From: Kitasatospora sp. NBC_00315
Lineage (GTDB): Bacteria; Actinomycetota; Actinomycetes; Streptomycetales; Streptomycetaceae
Assembly (NCBI RefSeq): GCF_041435095.1
Contig: NZ_CP108025.1
Coordinates: 7,874,001-7,938,000, forward strand
Length of the DNA stretch: 64,000 nt
Reading direction: 5' to 3'
Positions within the stretch are counted from its first letter, which is position 1. Each line of letters starts with the position of its first letter. This document shows, one piece after another, positions 1 through 10,400 of this stretch. The notes under the pieces are model-generated. The model was not told the DNA's origin. It saw nothing but the letters and a program-made list of their open reading frames with translations, and ran no database searches. Made by a program: the position numbers and the translations under genes.

Positions 1-639
1 CCGCAGAACCTTCCCTTCCGGCCGGTCGGGCCCGCCGACGGCCTGCTCGCACTGGCGGCCCCCCGCGAGGCGGTGGTCGGCGGCCCGTTCGCGCTGTACG
101 CGGCGGACCGGTCCGGACGGCTGCTGATCCGCCCGGCCCGCCCGGAGAAGGCCGACTGGACGCGGATCGACCGCTGCCCGCCCGGGACGTTCGCGCTCGC
201 GCTCTGCGACGGGCGGCTCTTCGCCCTGGACGGGCGGGGCGCCCTGTGGACCGCGCCCCAGGGCGCCCCGGCGGACGGCGCCGCCCGCGACTGGACCGAG
301 CTCCACGCACCGTCCGGGCTGCGGACCCTGACCGCCGTCAACGGCCGGCTCTACGCGTCGGACGCGCGGGGCGCACTGCTGCACCGTCGTCCGGACCGGT
401 GGGACGGGTGGCACCGGCTCGGCCCGGCGGACGGCAGCGTGCTGCTGGCCGGACAGGCCGGACGGCTGGTGGGTCTCGGCGCGGACGGCCTGCTGCGCTC
501 GCGCGGCGTACTGCCGGAGACGAGCACCGCCACGGAACGGGCCGGCAGTCCGGCCCGGAGCACGCTGACGGAACAGCTGAGTCGTCCGGCCGGGCCGGAC
601 GGAGTGAGGAGAGCGGGGCATGGCGCAGCCAGTGGCTGA
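1..639 (+). CDS. Partial propeller-like protein of unknown function (C-terminal part)
   Basis: The reading frame is open from base 1, so the gene starts left of the window; only about 212 residues are seen. The visible part is made of short repeating segments of the type F-A-L-x-x-x-D-G-R-L-x-x-L-D-x-x-G-x-L-W, with recurring W, G and DGxL motifs. This is how blades of tectonin or PQQ-like beta-propellers look. The last 40 or so residues are low complexity. The stop overlaps the start of the next gene by about 20 bases, which suggests translational coupling to the NRPS genes. No catalytic motif is visible and no function is proposed. Confidence 0.6.
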   Translation, partial: PQNLPFRPVGPADGLLALAAPREAVVGGPFALYAADRSGRLLIRPARPEKADWTRIDRCPPGTFALALCDGRLFALDGRGALWTAPQGAPADGAARDWTELHAPSGLRTLTAVNGRLYASDARGALLHRRPDRWDGWHRLGPADGSVLLAGQAGRLVGLGADGLLRSRGVLPETSTATERAGSPARSTLTEQLSRPAGPDGVRRAGHGAASG

Positions 640-2104
640 CGGACGGGTCCGCCGGGTGCCGGTGGAGTTCCACGCGGGGCGCCCGGACGGGGGGTCGGCG
701 CCGGCGAGCGCCCCGCTGACCTGGGGCCAGCGGGCCATCTGGTCGGCGATCGAGCGGACCAGACCGGGGGACCGGTACTTCAACTTCTCCCGGACGCTGA
801 CGCTGCCGCGCCGCTACGACCTCGACCAGGTGCTGGCGGCGATCCGGTTCGTCCTGGAGCGCCACGAGTCGCTGCGGACCAGGCTGGTGGCAGGCGGGGG
901 CGACCCGCGGTCGGCGGCCGGCGGGGCGCCGCGGGCGACGTCGGCCGGGGGTGAACCGCGACAGCTGGTGAGCCACGACGGGGTGGTCGAGGTCGAGGTG
1001 GTGGAGGTCCCGGCCGGCGACCGTGAGGCGGGGGCCCGGGTGGCCGACCGCCTGACGGCCCTGGGCTTCGACTACGAGCGGGAGTGGCCGGTGCGGATCG
1101 CCGTCCTGGTCCGCGACGGCGTCCCGGTCGAACTGGCGCTGGGATTCTGCCATCTGGCCGCCGACTACGAGGGCACCGGGTTCCTGCTGCGCGACCTGCG
1201 GGCCGCACTGGCCGGCCGTACCGCCGCCCTCCCGCCGGCCCCGACACCGTCGGAGCTGGCGCTCCACCAGGAGTCACCCGAAGGGCGCCGGTTCGCCGAG
1301 GCAGCCGCTGCCCACTGGGCCCGGTCGTACGCCGCGATCCCGGTCTCGATGTTCACCGAGCAGCTCTTCGCGCCGGCCGAACCACGCTACCAGCGGATGG
1401 AGTTGATCTCACCGGCGGTGGCGGCCGCGCTGCCGTCGGTGGCCGCGCGCCTGGCGGTCGGCAGTTCGACGGTGTTGCTGGCGGCGGCCGGCGTGGTGCT
1501 GCGCGCCCACACCGGGCACGACACCTGCGCGCTGCTGGCGATCGCCGGCAACCGGATCGCCCCAAGGACGCGCGAGATCGTCTCCACGATGTCCCTGGAG
1601 GCGCTGGTGGTGATGCCGTTCGCGGGAGTGACGGGCTTCGACGAGGCGGTCCGCGTCACCGGTCGGGCGGCGATGGCCGGCTACCGGTTCGGCCTGTACG
1701 ACGAACGCGACCGGGACGACGTGGTGGCCGCCGAGAGCGCCCGGCGGGGGGAGCCGGTGCACCCGTACGCCTGCGTCAACGACCTGCGCGGTGCCGGGCA
1801 GGGCCGGGGTTCGGAACGTCCGGCGGAGGGCGTGCGGCCGGCGGAACTGCTGGACGCCGCCGAGCTGGTGGAGCTGTCGCCGCTGGAGCAGCTGAGCTGT
1901 CGCTTCTGCCTGCACTTCGCCGACGCCCCGGGTGGGCTGTCCGTCCGGCTGACCGCGGACACCGGCTTTCTGCCGCTGCCCGCGATGGCCGGATTCCTGC
2001 GGCAGGTGGAGCGGCTGGTGGTCGACGCGTACGAGGGCGACGTCGCACTGGACACCCTGGGTGAGGGTACCTGGGAACATCCTGGAAGATCCTTGACCCT
2101 CTGA
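620..2104 (+). CDS. Stand-alone NRPS condensation-domain protein with altered active-site motif
   Basis: The 494-residue protein has the layout of a single condensation (C) domain. Near residue 35 it has LTWGQRAIW, the C1 motif, and RHESLRTRL matches motif C2. The catalytic HHxxxDG motif reads CHLAADY: the second (catalytic) His and the Asp are kept, the first His and the Gly are replaced. No A or carrier domain follows. A GAGGAG ribosome site lies about 8 bases before the ATG. In NRPS loci such free C domains can start acylation, release the product, or be inactive. Next to a free adenylating enzyme and a free carrier protein it may load an acyl starter; this is inference. Confidence 0.8.
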   Translation: MAQPVADGRVRRVPVEFHAGRPDGGSAPASAPLTWGQRAIWSAIERTRPGDRYFNFSRTLTLPRRYDLDQVLAAIRFVLERHESLRTRLVAGGGDPRSAAGGAPRATSAGGEPRQLVSHDGVVEVEVVEVPAGDREAGARVADRLTALGFDYEREWPVRIAVLVRDGVPVELALGFCHLAADYEGTGFLLRDLRAALAGRTAALPPAPTPSELALHQESPEGRRFAEAAAAHWARSYAAIPVSMFTEQLFAPAEPRYQRMELISPAVAAALPSVAARLAVGSSTVLLAAAGVVLRAHTGHDTCALLAIAGNRIAPRTREIVSTMSLEALVVMPFAGVTGFDEAVRVTGRAAMAGYRFGLYDERDRDDVVAAESARRGEPVHPYACVNDLRGAGQGRGSERPAEGVRPAELLDAAELVELSPLEQLSCRFCLHFADAPGGLSVRLTADTGFLPLPAMAGFLRQVERLVVDAYEGDVALDTLGEGTWEHPGRSLTL

Positions 2105-2189
2105 GATGGTCTATGCCAATCTCTCACCAGGTCTGGACCAGTTGTCTCGCGTCGAGGTGACCGGGTCGGCCGGATGATCGACGGGGAGA

Positions 2190-3725
2190 GTGTCAAGTTC
2201 CATGCGCAGCAACAGATCCGACGAACCTGAAAGAGCCGCCGGTCGGCCGGTCGGCCGGACCGTGCACGAGCTGCTGGAGATCAGATCACAGCTCCAGCCG
2301 GAGCGGGTGGCGATCGCCACCGACGACGGCCGGGCCCTCACCTTCGCCGAGTGGCACACCGGCGCGCGGGTGCTGGCCGGCGCCCTGGTCCGCCGAGGCA
2401 TCGGGCGCGGTGATCGGGTGGCGCTGCGCTTCGGGTTGCGGGACTGGCCGGAATTCGCGCGCTGCTACTGCGCGGTGACCATGGCGGGAGCGGTCGCGGT
2501 ACCGGTCTCCGACCGCCGGCCCGCCGAGGCCCTCCGGTATCTGCTCGACCACTGCGGGGCGGCCGCTCTGCTGACGGCCCCGGGCGGCGACACCCCGGAC
2601 GGCCCCTGGTGGACGGCCGGCCCCGAGGAGCTGGCGGCCGAAGGCGCCGGTGAGCAGGCCGAGTTGCCCGTGGTGCGCGCCGAGGATCCGGCCCAGCTGC
2701 TCTACACCTCCGGAACCACCGGCCGGCCCAAGGGGGTTCTGGCCACTCACGGGAACGTCACCCACGGCACCCGGCCCACCGCCCGGCATCGTCCGCTGGC
2801 CCACTCGGAGCAGTTCGTCCACTCCTTCGCGGTCGGTACCAACGCCGGGCAGACCATGCTGGTCAACGCGCTCGACGCGCACCCGGGAGCGCTGGTCCTG
2901 AGCCACTTCACCCCGGGCCGGTTCGCCCGGCTGATCGAACAGCGCTCGGTGGGCAGTGTGTTCGTGGTGCCGGCGATGGCCGCCGAACTGCTGCACGCCA
3001 AGGTCCAGACCCGCTTCGACCTCTCCTCGGTCCGCCTGCTCGGTTCGACGGCCGCCGCCCTGCCGCCCAGCGTGGCGACCGCGCTCACCGAGGCATTTCC
3101 CAACGCCACCGTGGTCAACTACTACACCTCCACCGAGGCCGCGCCCGCGCAGACCGCGATGATCTACGATCCGGGCCGCCCGACCGCCCTCGGCCGCGCC
3201 GCCCGCGGATCGGTCATGGTGGCCGGTCCCGACGGACAGCCACTGCCGGCCGGCGAGTCCGGTGACGTCCACCTCCGGTCGCCCGGCGCCCAGCGCTCCT
3301 ACTACCGCGACGCGGAGGCCGGCGCCGCCGTCTTCCGCACCGGCTGGGTCCGGATGGGCGACGTCGGCTATCTCGACCCGGAGGGCTACCTGCACCTGGT
3401 CGACCGCGAGTCGGACGTCATCAAATCCGGCGCCCACAAGGTCTCCACGCTCCAGGTCGAGGCGGCCGCGCTGGAGCATCCGGCCGTCGCCGAGGTGGCC
3501 GTGGTCGGGCTCCCGCACCCGGTGCTCGGGATGAGTGTCGGCGCCGTCGTCGTCCCGGTCGAGGGCGTGCCCTTCGACCCCGCGGCCCTGCGCGCCTTTC
3601 TCGGGCAACGACTGGCCGCCCACGAGATCCCTGCCCGGATCGCCACCGCCGGGCGGCTGCCGCGCAACGAGGGCGGCAAGCCGCTAAAGGGCGCCGTCCG
3701 CGACCTGCTGACCGTCCGGGCCTGA
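2190..3725 (+). CDS. Stand-alone AMP-dependent acyl/amino-acid ligase
   Basis: This 511-residue member of the ANL superfamily activates a carboxylic acid as its adenylate. The phosphate loop YTSGTTGRPKGV is near residue 172, YTSTEAA replaces the usual YGxTE, MGDVGYLDPEGYLHLVDR carries the hinge aspartate, and the catalytic lysine lies in EGGKPLKG near the C-terminus. No carrier domain is fused. The pocket region lacks the FDxS motif with Asp235 of amino-acid A domains, so an acid other than an alpha-amino acid (fatty or aryl acid) is plausible. The start could be GTG 2190 or ATG 2202; the GGGGAG at 2183-2188 fits neither perfectly. It follows the free C-domain gene after 85 bases, so the two probably act together. 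Confidence 0.8.
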   Translation: MSSSMRSNRSDEPERAAGRPVGRTVHELLEIRSQLQPERVAIATDDGRALTFAEWHTGARVLAGALVRRGIGRGDRVALRFGLRDWPEFARCYCAVTMAGAVAVPVSDRRPAEALRYLLDHCGAAALLTAPGGDTPDGPWWTAGPEELAAEGAGEQAELPVVRAEDPAQLLYTSGTTGRPKGVLATHGNVTHGTRPTARHRPLAHSEQFVHSFAVGTNAGQTMLVNALDAHPGALVLSHFTPGRFARLIEQRSVGSVFVVPAMAAELLHAKVQTRFDLSSVRLLGSTAAALPPSVATALTEAFPNATVVNYYTSTEAAPAQTAMIYDPGRPTALGRAARGSVMVAGPDGQPLPAGESGDVHLRSPGAQRSYYRDAEAGAAVFRTGWVRMGDVGYLDPEGYLHLVDRESDVIKSGAHKVSTLQVEAAALEHPAVAEVAVVGLPHPVLGMSVGAVVVPVEGVPFDPAALRAFLGQRLAAHEIPARIATAGRLPRNEGGKPLKGAVRDLLTVRA

Positions 3726-3782
3726 CCGACCGGCCGAGCCGTCGTCGCGGACGGCCCCGCCCGCTCCGGCCGCCCGCACCGT

Positions 3783-3870
3783 CCGTGCCCCGTCACCTTC
3801 CTCCGTACCGCCGTCACCGTTTCCGTACCCGCGTCACCGCCCGTGCCCCGTCACCGCCCGTACCGCCGCC
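3783..3870 (+). repeat. Degenerate short tandem repeat before an NRPS gene
   Basis: Units beginning CCGT(G/A)CC and containing CGTCACC start at 3783, 3803, 3823, 3841 and 3858, a period of 17 to 20 bases. The 15-mer CCGTGCCCCGTCACC is identical at 3783-3797 and 3841-3855. The array fills part of the 279-base gap between the ligase gene and the first NRPS gene. Function is unknown; it could be a regulatory array or slippage. Confidence 0.6.
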
Positions 3871-4004
3871 ACCGGCCTCCCGACCCGCTGCCGCGTTCGC
3901 ACGCGACCGGGGGCCGGCCCGGCGCGTGCGCCGGGACGCCGGGGCCCGACGCGGCGCCGGGATCCCACGAAGCCCCCTCCCCCCGAGCCCGAAGTGAGCA
4001 GTCG

Positions 4005-7000
4005 ATGCCCGACCAGATTCCGGAACGGACCGCCACCCCCGCCAGCCCGGCCCAACAGGGCGTCTGGCTGACCGAGCGGCTGGCCGCGGCCGGCGCGAGC
4101 TACCACATGCCGGTGCGGATCAGCTTCGAACGTGTCGACCCGGCCGCCCTGTGCGCGGCCTGCGACGCCCTGGCGGCCCGGCACCCCGCGCTCGCTTCGG
4201 TCTTCGCCGAGCAGGACGGCGAGCTCGTCCTCCTGCCGTGTACGGAGCCCCTCGCCCTCACCGAGGTCGACGCCCGGACGGCCGGGGCCGAGGCGCTGGC
4301 CGAGCTGATCGCCGAGGAGAGCGCCCGGCCGTTCTCGCTGGACACCGGACCGCTCGCCCGCTTCACGCTGTACCACGGTGCCGACGGCCGGGCCGAGTTG
4401 CTGGTGGTCGTCCATCACGCGGTCTTCGACGGGATGTCCAAGGACGTCCTGGTCGCCGACCTCGCGGCCGGCTACAACGCGTCGGCCGCCGGCCGCCCGC
4501 TGCCCGGCCCCCGTACCGGCCCCGGCCCGGCCGCGCCCGGCCCCGACGCACAGTCGCTGCGACAGGCCGCCGAGTGGTTCGGCCCGCGCTGGTCCGACCC
4601 GTCGCAGGTGGTGCTGCCCGGCGCGCCGCGCGCCCGGCGCGAGGCCGGTCCCGGCGAGCAGGTCACCCGGCGGATCGACCCCGCCGCCCTGGCCGCGGCC
4701 GCCGGCGCGGCCGGTGTGACCGGCTTCGAGTTCCTGCTCACCGCCGTCCACACGCTGCTGCGGCGGTACGGCAACACGGACACCCCGATCGGGCTCTCGA
4801 TGTCCACCCGGACGCCCGAACTCGCCGGTGAGATCGGCTGCTTCGTCACCGAGCTGCCGCACCACGCACCCGAGCCGGCCGAGCGGACCGGCTTCGCCGC
4901 CCACGCCAGGGCCGTCCGCGAGAGCCTGCGCGCGCTGTACAGATTCCGGAGCGTGCCGTTCGGTACGGCCGTGGGCGGCCTGAGCCCCCGGGTGGGACTG
5001 ACCCCCGTCACCCTCGGCTACCGCAGGCGGGCCGCCGAGCCGCGGTTCAACGGCACCGGTTCGCAGGTGGACTGGATGGTCTTCAACCGGAGTGCCCGCA
5101 GTACCCTGCACGTCCAGGTCGTCGACGCCGAGGACGGCTGCACGGTCGGCCTCCAGTACGACCCGGCGGTGATCGCCCCCGAGGCGGCCCGCCGGATCTC
5201 CGCCCACCTGGACACCCTGCTCGCCGCCGCGATCGCCGATCCGCACGCCGAGGTGGACGAGCTGCCCCTGCTGGACGCCGACGAGTACCGGCTGGTCACC
5301 GAGACCTGGAACGCCACCGCGAGCGACTACCCGTCCGAGCGCACCGTGCTCGACCTCGTCGACGCGCAGGCCGCCCTTGCTCCCGGCGCGGTGGCCGTCA
5401 CGGCCGCCGACCGCAGCCTCAGCCACCGCGAGCTGCGGGACCGCTCCGCGGCGCTGGCCGCCCGGCTGGCCGCCCGGGGCATCGGCAGTGGCGATCTGGT
5501 CGCGCTGCACCTGAACCGGACGACCGACCTCGTGGTCGCCCTGCTGGCGGTCCTGCGCACCGGCGCGGGCTACCTCCCGCTCGACCCCGGCTACCCGCAG
5601 GACCGCCTGGCCTTCGTGCTGGCCGACTCCGGCGCCAAGCTGCTGCTGGCCGACGACGAGCCCGGCGCCGAGGTGGCCGCGGCCGCGCCCGCCGTCCTGC
5701 GGCTCGACGCCCCCGCCACCGGCCCCGCCGCCGCGTACGCGCCGGGCACCGCACCGGCGGCCCTACCGGCGCCCGAGGACCGTGCGTATGTGCTCTACAC
5801 CTCCGGGTCCACCGGTCGGCCGAAGGGTGTGGAGGTCGGGCACCGGGCGCTGGTGAACCTGCTGAGTTCCTTCGCCGAGCGGTTCGGTTCGGGGCCGGGG
5901 GACGTGTGGCTGGGGCTGACCTCGCTGTCCTTCGACATCTCGGCGCTGGAGATCTTCCTGCCGCTGATCACCGGTGGTCGCCTGGTGCTGGCCCCGGAGG
6001 GCCTGGCCACCGACGGCCCCGGACTGCTCGACCTGATCCGCACCGAGAACGTCACGCACGTCCAGGCCACCCCCTCCGGCTGGCGGGTGCTGCTGGCCGC
6101 CGAACCGGGCGCCCTCGGCGTGGTCGCACTGGTCGGCGGCGAGGCCCTACCGCTGCCGCTCGCCCGTGAACTGCGCGGCTGCGTCGCCCGGTTGTCCAAC
6201 GTGTACGGGCCGACCGAGACCACCGTCTGGTCCACCTGCGCCGAGATCCCCGCCGATCCGGCCGCCGTCACCATCGGGCGGCCGATCGCCAACACCCGGG
6301 CCTACGTGCTCGACGGGCTGCGCCGCCCGCTGCCGGTCGGCGTGCCCGGGGAGCTGTACCTGGGGGGCGACGGCGTGGCGGACGGCTATCTGGGCCGGCC
6401 CGAGTTGACCGCCGAGCGGTTCGTGCGGGATCCGTTCGGTCCGGCGGGGGGACGGTTGTACCGGACGGGGGACCTGGCGGCCTGGACGGCCGACGGTGAG
6501 CTGGACTTCCTGGGGCGGATCGACAACCAGGTGAAGATCCGCGGCCACCGGATCGAACTCGGCGAGATCGAGGCCCGGTTGCTGGAGCACCCGGCCGTCG
6601 CCGAGGCCGCCGTCGCGGTCGACCGGGACGCGGCGGGTGAGCCCCGCCTGGTCGGCTACCTGGTGACGGCACCGGGCACCACCGAGCCGGCCGGCCCGGA
6701 GCTGCGCGCCCACCTGCTGCGGAGCCTGCCGGGTGCCATGGTGCCCCAGGTGTACGTCCCGGTCGCGGCGATGCCGCTGACCCCGAACGGCAAGCTGGAC
6801 CGCCGCGCCCTCCCCGAGCCCCCGCAGACCGCCGCGGATGACGCCGCCGAGGGCCCCGCCGACCGGAGCGGGGACCCGGTGATGGGCGCTCTGCGGGAGA
6901 TCTGGTCCGAGGTGCTCGGCGTGTCCGACATCGACGACGACGAGGATCTCTTCGACCTCGGGGCGCACTCGCTGACGATCATCCAGATCAGTGCGCGTAT

Positions 7001-7094
7001 CCGGAAGTCGTTCGACGTGGACCTCGACTTCGACGTGTTCTTCGACTTCCCGACCGTGGCCGGCATCGCCGCGGCCGTCAAGGAGCAGCTGTGA
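4005..7094 (+). CDS. NRPS module C-A-T, predicted glycine-activating
   Basis: The 1029-residue synthetase has a condensation domain (about 12-410, HHAVFDG intact), an adenylation domain (about 432-945) and a carrier domain (about 962-1029, Ser in LGAHSLT). A-domain motifs are LYTSGSTGRPKG, YGPTETT and the A10 lysine in TPNGK. The specificity residues, aligned by eye with GrsA, read D-I-L-Q-L-G-V-V-W-K, close to the published glycine code DILQLGLIWK; glycine is therefore predicted. The frame stays open upstream, but ATG 4005 is preferred because the C domain begins right after it and GAAGTGAG precedes it. There is no epimerase or thioesterase. The stop overlaps the next start by 4 bases. Confidence 0.92.
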   Translation: MPDQIPERTATPASPAQQGVWLTERLAAAGASYHMPVRISFERVDPAALCAACDALAARHPALASVFAEQDGELVLLPCTEPLALTEVDARTAGAEALAELIAEESARPFSLDTGPLARFTLYHGADGRAELLVVVHHAVFDGMSKDVLVADLAAGYNASAAGRPLPGPRTGPGPAAPGPDAQSLRQAAEWFGPRWSDPSQVVLPGAPRARREAGPGEQVTRRIDPAALAAAAGAAGVTGFEFLLTAVHTLLRRYGNTDTPIGLSMSTRTPELAGEIGCFVTELPHHAPEPAERTGFAAHARAVRESLRALYRFRSVPFGTAVGGLSPRVGLTPVTLGYRRRAAEPRFNGTGSQVDWMVFNRSARSTLHVQVVDAEDGCTVGLQYDPAVIAPEAARRISAHLDTLLAAAIADPHAEVDELPLLDADEYRLVTETWNATASDYPSERTVLDLVDAQAALAPGAVAVTAADRSLSHRELRDRSAALAARLAARGIGSGDLVALHLNRTTDLVVALLAVLRTGAGYLPLDPGYPQDRLAFVLADSGAKLLLADDEPGAEVAAAAPAVLRLDAPATGPAAAYAPGTAPAALPAPEDRAYVLYTSGSTGRPKGVEVGHRALVNLLSSFAERFGSGPGDVWLGLTSLSFDISALEIFLPLITGGRLVLAPEGLATDGPGLLDLIRTENVTHVQATPSGWRVLLAAEPGALGVVALVGGEALPLPLARELRGCVARLSNVYGPTETTVWSTCAEIPADPAAVTIGRPIANTRAYVLDGLRRPLPVGVPGELYLGGDGVADGYLGRPELTAERFVRDPFGPAGGRLYRTGDLAAWTADGELDFLGRIDNQVKIRGHRIELGEIEARLLEHPAVAEAAVAVDRDAAGEPRLVGYLVTAPGTTEPAGPELRAHLLRSLPGAMVPQVYVPVAAMPLTPNGKLDRRALPEPPQTAADDAAEGPADRSGDPVMGALREIWSEVLGVSDIDDDEDLFDLGAHSLTIIQISARIRKSFDVDLDFDVFFDFPTVAGIAAAVKEQL

Positions 7095-7429
7095 CCGACC
7101 ACGACACCGCCGGGCCGGCCGCCGCCGACCCGCGCACCACCATCGCCGAGCTGCGCGGTGCCCTCGCCGAGCTGTCCGCCGAGGCCTGCGACGGCGAGCT
7201 GTCCGCCGCCGAGCTGCTGGCCGTCGCCGACTCCCCGTTCTTCGCCGTCGGAGTCGGCTCACTGGCCCAACTGCGTTTGCTGGACGCGGTGGAGAGCCGC
7301 TACGGCGTCTTCTTCGACCTGGGCGGCCCGACCGGGTTCCCGGAGAGCCTGGACGCCCTCGTCCGGTACCTCGCCGGCGAACTCGGCCTCGACGAAACGT
7401 CCGTGACCACTGCGGGAGAGACCGTATGA
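7091..7429 (+). CDS. Free-standing acyl/peptidyl carrier protein
   Basis: This 112-residue acidic protein looks like a single carrier domain. GVGSLAQLRLLDAVE fits the phosphopantetheine site (G-x-x-S-L) near residue 57, followed by a helix-rich tail. It begins with GTG in a GTGA overlap with the preceding NRPS gene and ends in an ATGA overlap with the next, so all three are translationally coupled. It probably holds a starter or tailoring intermediate, perhaps the product of the free ligase at 2190; that pairing is inference. The motif is looser than usual (no LGxDS), so activity should not be taken for granted. Confidence 0.75.
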   Translation: MTDHDTAGPAAADPRTTIAELRGALAELSAEACDGELSAAELLAVADSPFFAVGVGSLAQLRLLDAVESRYGVFFDLGGPTGFPESLDALVRYLAGELGLDETSVTTAGETV

Positions 7430-10400
7430 GCGAGACCCGGGCCGGCGCCGCCGCCCTCTCCGACGCCAGGCGCGCCCTGCTGGCCCAGCGGTTGCGTGGC
7501 TCCGCCGCCCCGGCCCAGGTGGTCGGGCGCCGTCCGGCGGGTACGGTGCCGCCGTTGTCCAGCGGGCAGGAGCGGCTCTGGTTCATGGAGCAGTTCGCGC
7601 CCGGGAGTACGGCCTACGCGCTCGCGCCCGCGCGGCGGTTGCGCGGCCCGCTGGACCGCTCCGCACTGGACGCCGCGCTGAGCGCGCTGTACGCCCGGCA
7701 CGAGTCGCTGCGGATGGCCTTCCCCACCACCGAGGACGGCACCGCAGAGGTCACGATCGCCGAACCCGGCCCGCTCACCGCCCGGTACACCGACCTGGCG
7801 GCCCTGCCGGACGCCGAGGAACGGGCCGCCGAGCTGATCGGAGCCGCGGTGGCCGTGCCGTTCGACCTCGGCGCCGGCCCGCTGATCCGCGCCCTGCTGG
7901 TGCGGATCGGCGTGGACGACCACGTGCTCGCCCTGGTGATGCACCACATCGTCTGCGACGGCTGGTCGGTGGACCTGCTCCAGCGCGAGCTGGACGCCCT
8001 GTACGCCGAGTACGCCGACGGGGTACCGGCCGGACTGGCCGAACCGCAGGTGCAGTTCGGCGACTACGCGCTGTGGCAGCGCACCCGCCTGGAGGACGGT
8101 TCGCTGACCGCCGGACGCGACTACTGGCGTCACGAGCTGGCGGGCGTACCGGCGCTGGAGCTGCCCACCGACCGGCCGCGTCCGCCCGTGCTGACCTTCG
8201 AGGGCGCCGCGCACTCCTTCCGCTGGGGCCGGGAGCTCGCCGAGCGGCTCACCGAGGTCTCCCGCACGTACGGCGCGTCCACCTACATGACCGTGATGGC
8301 GGCGTTCCAGGTGCTGTTGGCCCGGCACAGCGGTCAGTCGGACTTCGCGGTCGGCTCGCCGGTGGCGGGTCGTCTGCATCGTGAACTCGAAGGTGTCGTC
8401 GGTGCGTTCGTGAACATGCTGCCGGTGCGGGCCCGTCTCGATGACGATCCGTCGTTCGGGCGGCTGGTGAGCCGGGTGCGTGAGCACACCCTGGACGCCT
8501 ACTCCCACCAGGAGGTGCCGTTCGAGCAGATCGTCGCCGACCTCGACATCGATCGCGACGTCAGCCGGTCCGCGGTGTTCCAGGCCACCTTCGCCTTCCA
8601 GAACTACGGCGAACGGGGCGTGGGTACCACCCCCGACACGCTGAACCCCGAGATCTTCGGATATCGCGGCACCACCTCCCACTTCGATCTCGCGCTCTAT
8701 CTCAGCGAACAGGAGGACGGCCTGTCAGGGCTGTTCACCTACCGTACGGATCTGTTCGACGCGGCGACGGTGGAGCGGTTCGCGGAGCGTTTCGAGTTGT
8801 TGGTGGTGGCGGCGTTGGCGGATCCGGATGTGCCGGTGTCGCGGTTGCCGTTGTTGGGTGCGGGTGAGTTGGCGTGTGTGGTGGGGGAGTGGGCGGTGGG
8901 GCCGGAGTTGCCGGTGGGTGGGCCGGTGACGTTGACGGGGTTGATCGCGCGCAGTGTGGAGCGGTGTCCGGATGAGCCGGCGTTGGTGTTCGAGGATCGG
9001 GTGGTGAGTTACCGGGAGTTGGGTGCGGGGGCGGATCGGTTGGCGTTGCGGTTGCGTGCTCTGGGGGTGGGGCGTGATGACCGGGTGGCGGTGTGTCTGG
9101 AGCAGTCGCCGGAGTTGGCGGTGGCGTTGGTGGGGGTGTTGAGGGCGGGGGGTTGTTATCTGCCGTTGGATCCGGAGGCGCCGTCGTCGCGGTTGGACGC
9201 GTTGGTGGCGGATGCGGGTGCGGTGGTGTTGGTGACGGATTCGTTGTTGGGGGTGCGGTTCCCGGGGTTCGCGGGGGCGCGGGTGTTGGTGGACGTGGAT
9301 GCGGAGGTGAATGCGGACGTTGGCGGTGACGTCGGTGTTGGTGTGGGTGGGGCGTTGGGGGAGGTGTCGGGGCCGGGGGATCTGGCGTATGTGATTTATA
9401 CGTCGGGTTCGACGGGTGTGCCGAAGGGGGTGGCGGTTCAGCATCGGGAGGTGGTGAATTATCTGGTGGGGGTGGGTGAGCGGTTGGGGGTGGTGCCGGG
9501 GTCGAGTTTCGGGTTGTTGCAGTCGTTGTCGTTCGATTTCAGTATCACGATGTTGTATCTGGCGTTGGGTTCGGGTGGGCGGGTGCATCTGTTGCCGCGG
9601 CGGATTGCGGGGGTGGAGTTGGCGGAGCGGATTGAGGCGTTGGGTGTTGATTATCTGAAGATGACGCCGTCGCATTTGGCGGCGTTGGGTGCTGATGTTT
9701 CGGTGGAGCGGTTGTTGCCGCGTCGGGCGTTGGTGCTGGGTGGTGAGGCGAGTGCGTTCGGGTGGGCGCGGGAGTTGGCGGCGTCGGGTCGGTGTGCGGT
9801 GTTCAACCACTACGGGCCGACGGAGGCGACGGTGGGGGTGACGGTGTTCGAGGTGACGGCGCCGGGTCCGTCGTCCTCGGGTTCGTCCTCGGGTTCGCCG
9901 TCGGGTTCGCCGTCGGGTTCGTCGTCGGGTGTGGTGTCGGGTTCGTCGTCGGGTGTGGTGTCGGTGGGGAGTACGCCGATCGGGCGGCCGTTGGCGGGGG
10001 CGCGGTGTTATGTGCTGGATGGGCATCGTCGTCCGGTGCCGCCGGGTGTGGTGGGGGAGTTGTATGTGGGTGGGGAGCGGTTGGCGCGGGGGTATCTGGG
10101 GCGGGGGGATCTGACGGCGGAGCGGTTTGTGGAGGATCCGTTCGGGGGTGTGGGTGCGCGGTTGTATCGGACGGGGGATCTGGCTCGGTGGCGGGGGGAT
10201 GGTGAGCTGGAGTTCCTGGGTCGGGGTGATCATCAGATCAAGGTGCGTGGGTATCGGGTGGAGCCGGGGGAGATCGAGGCGGCGTTGACGGCGTTGCCGG
10301 GGGTGTCCCAGGCGGTGGTGGTGGCGCGGGGTGAGGGTGTCAGGCAGATGTTGGTGGCGTATCTGGAGTGTCCGGGGGGTGGGGTCGGGGCGGCGGGGGA

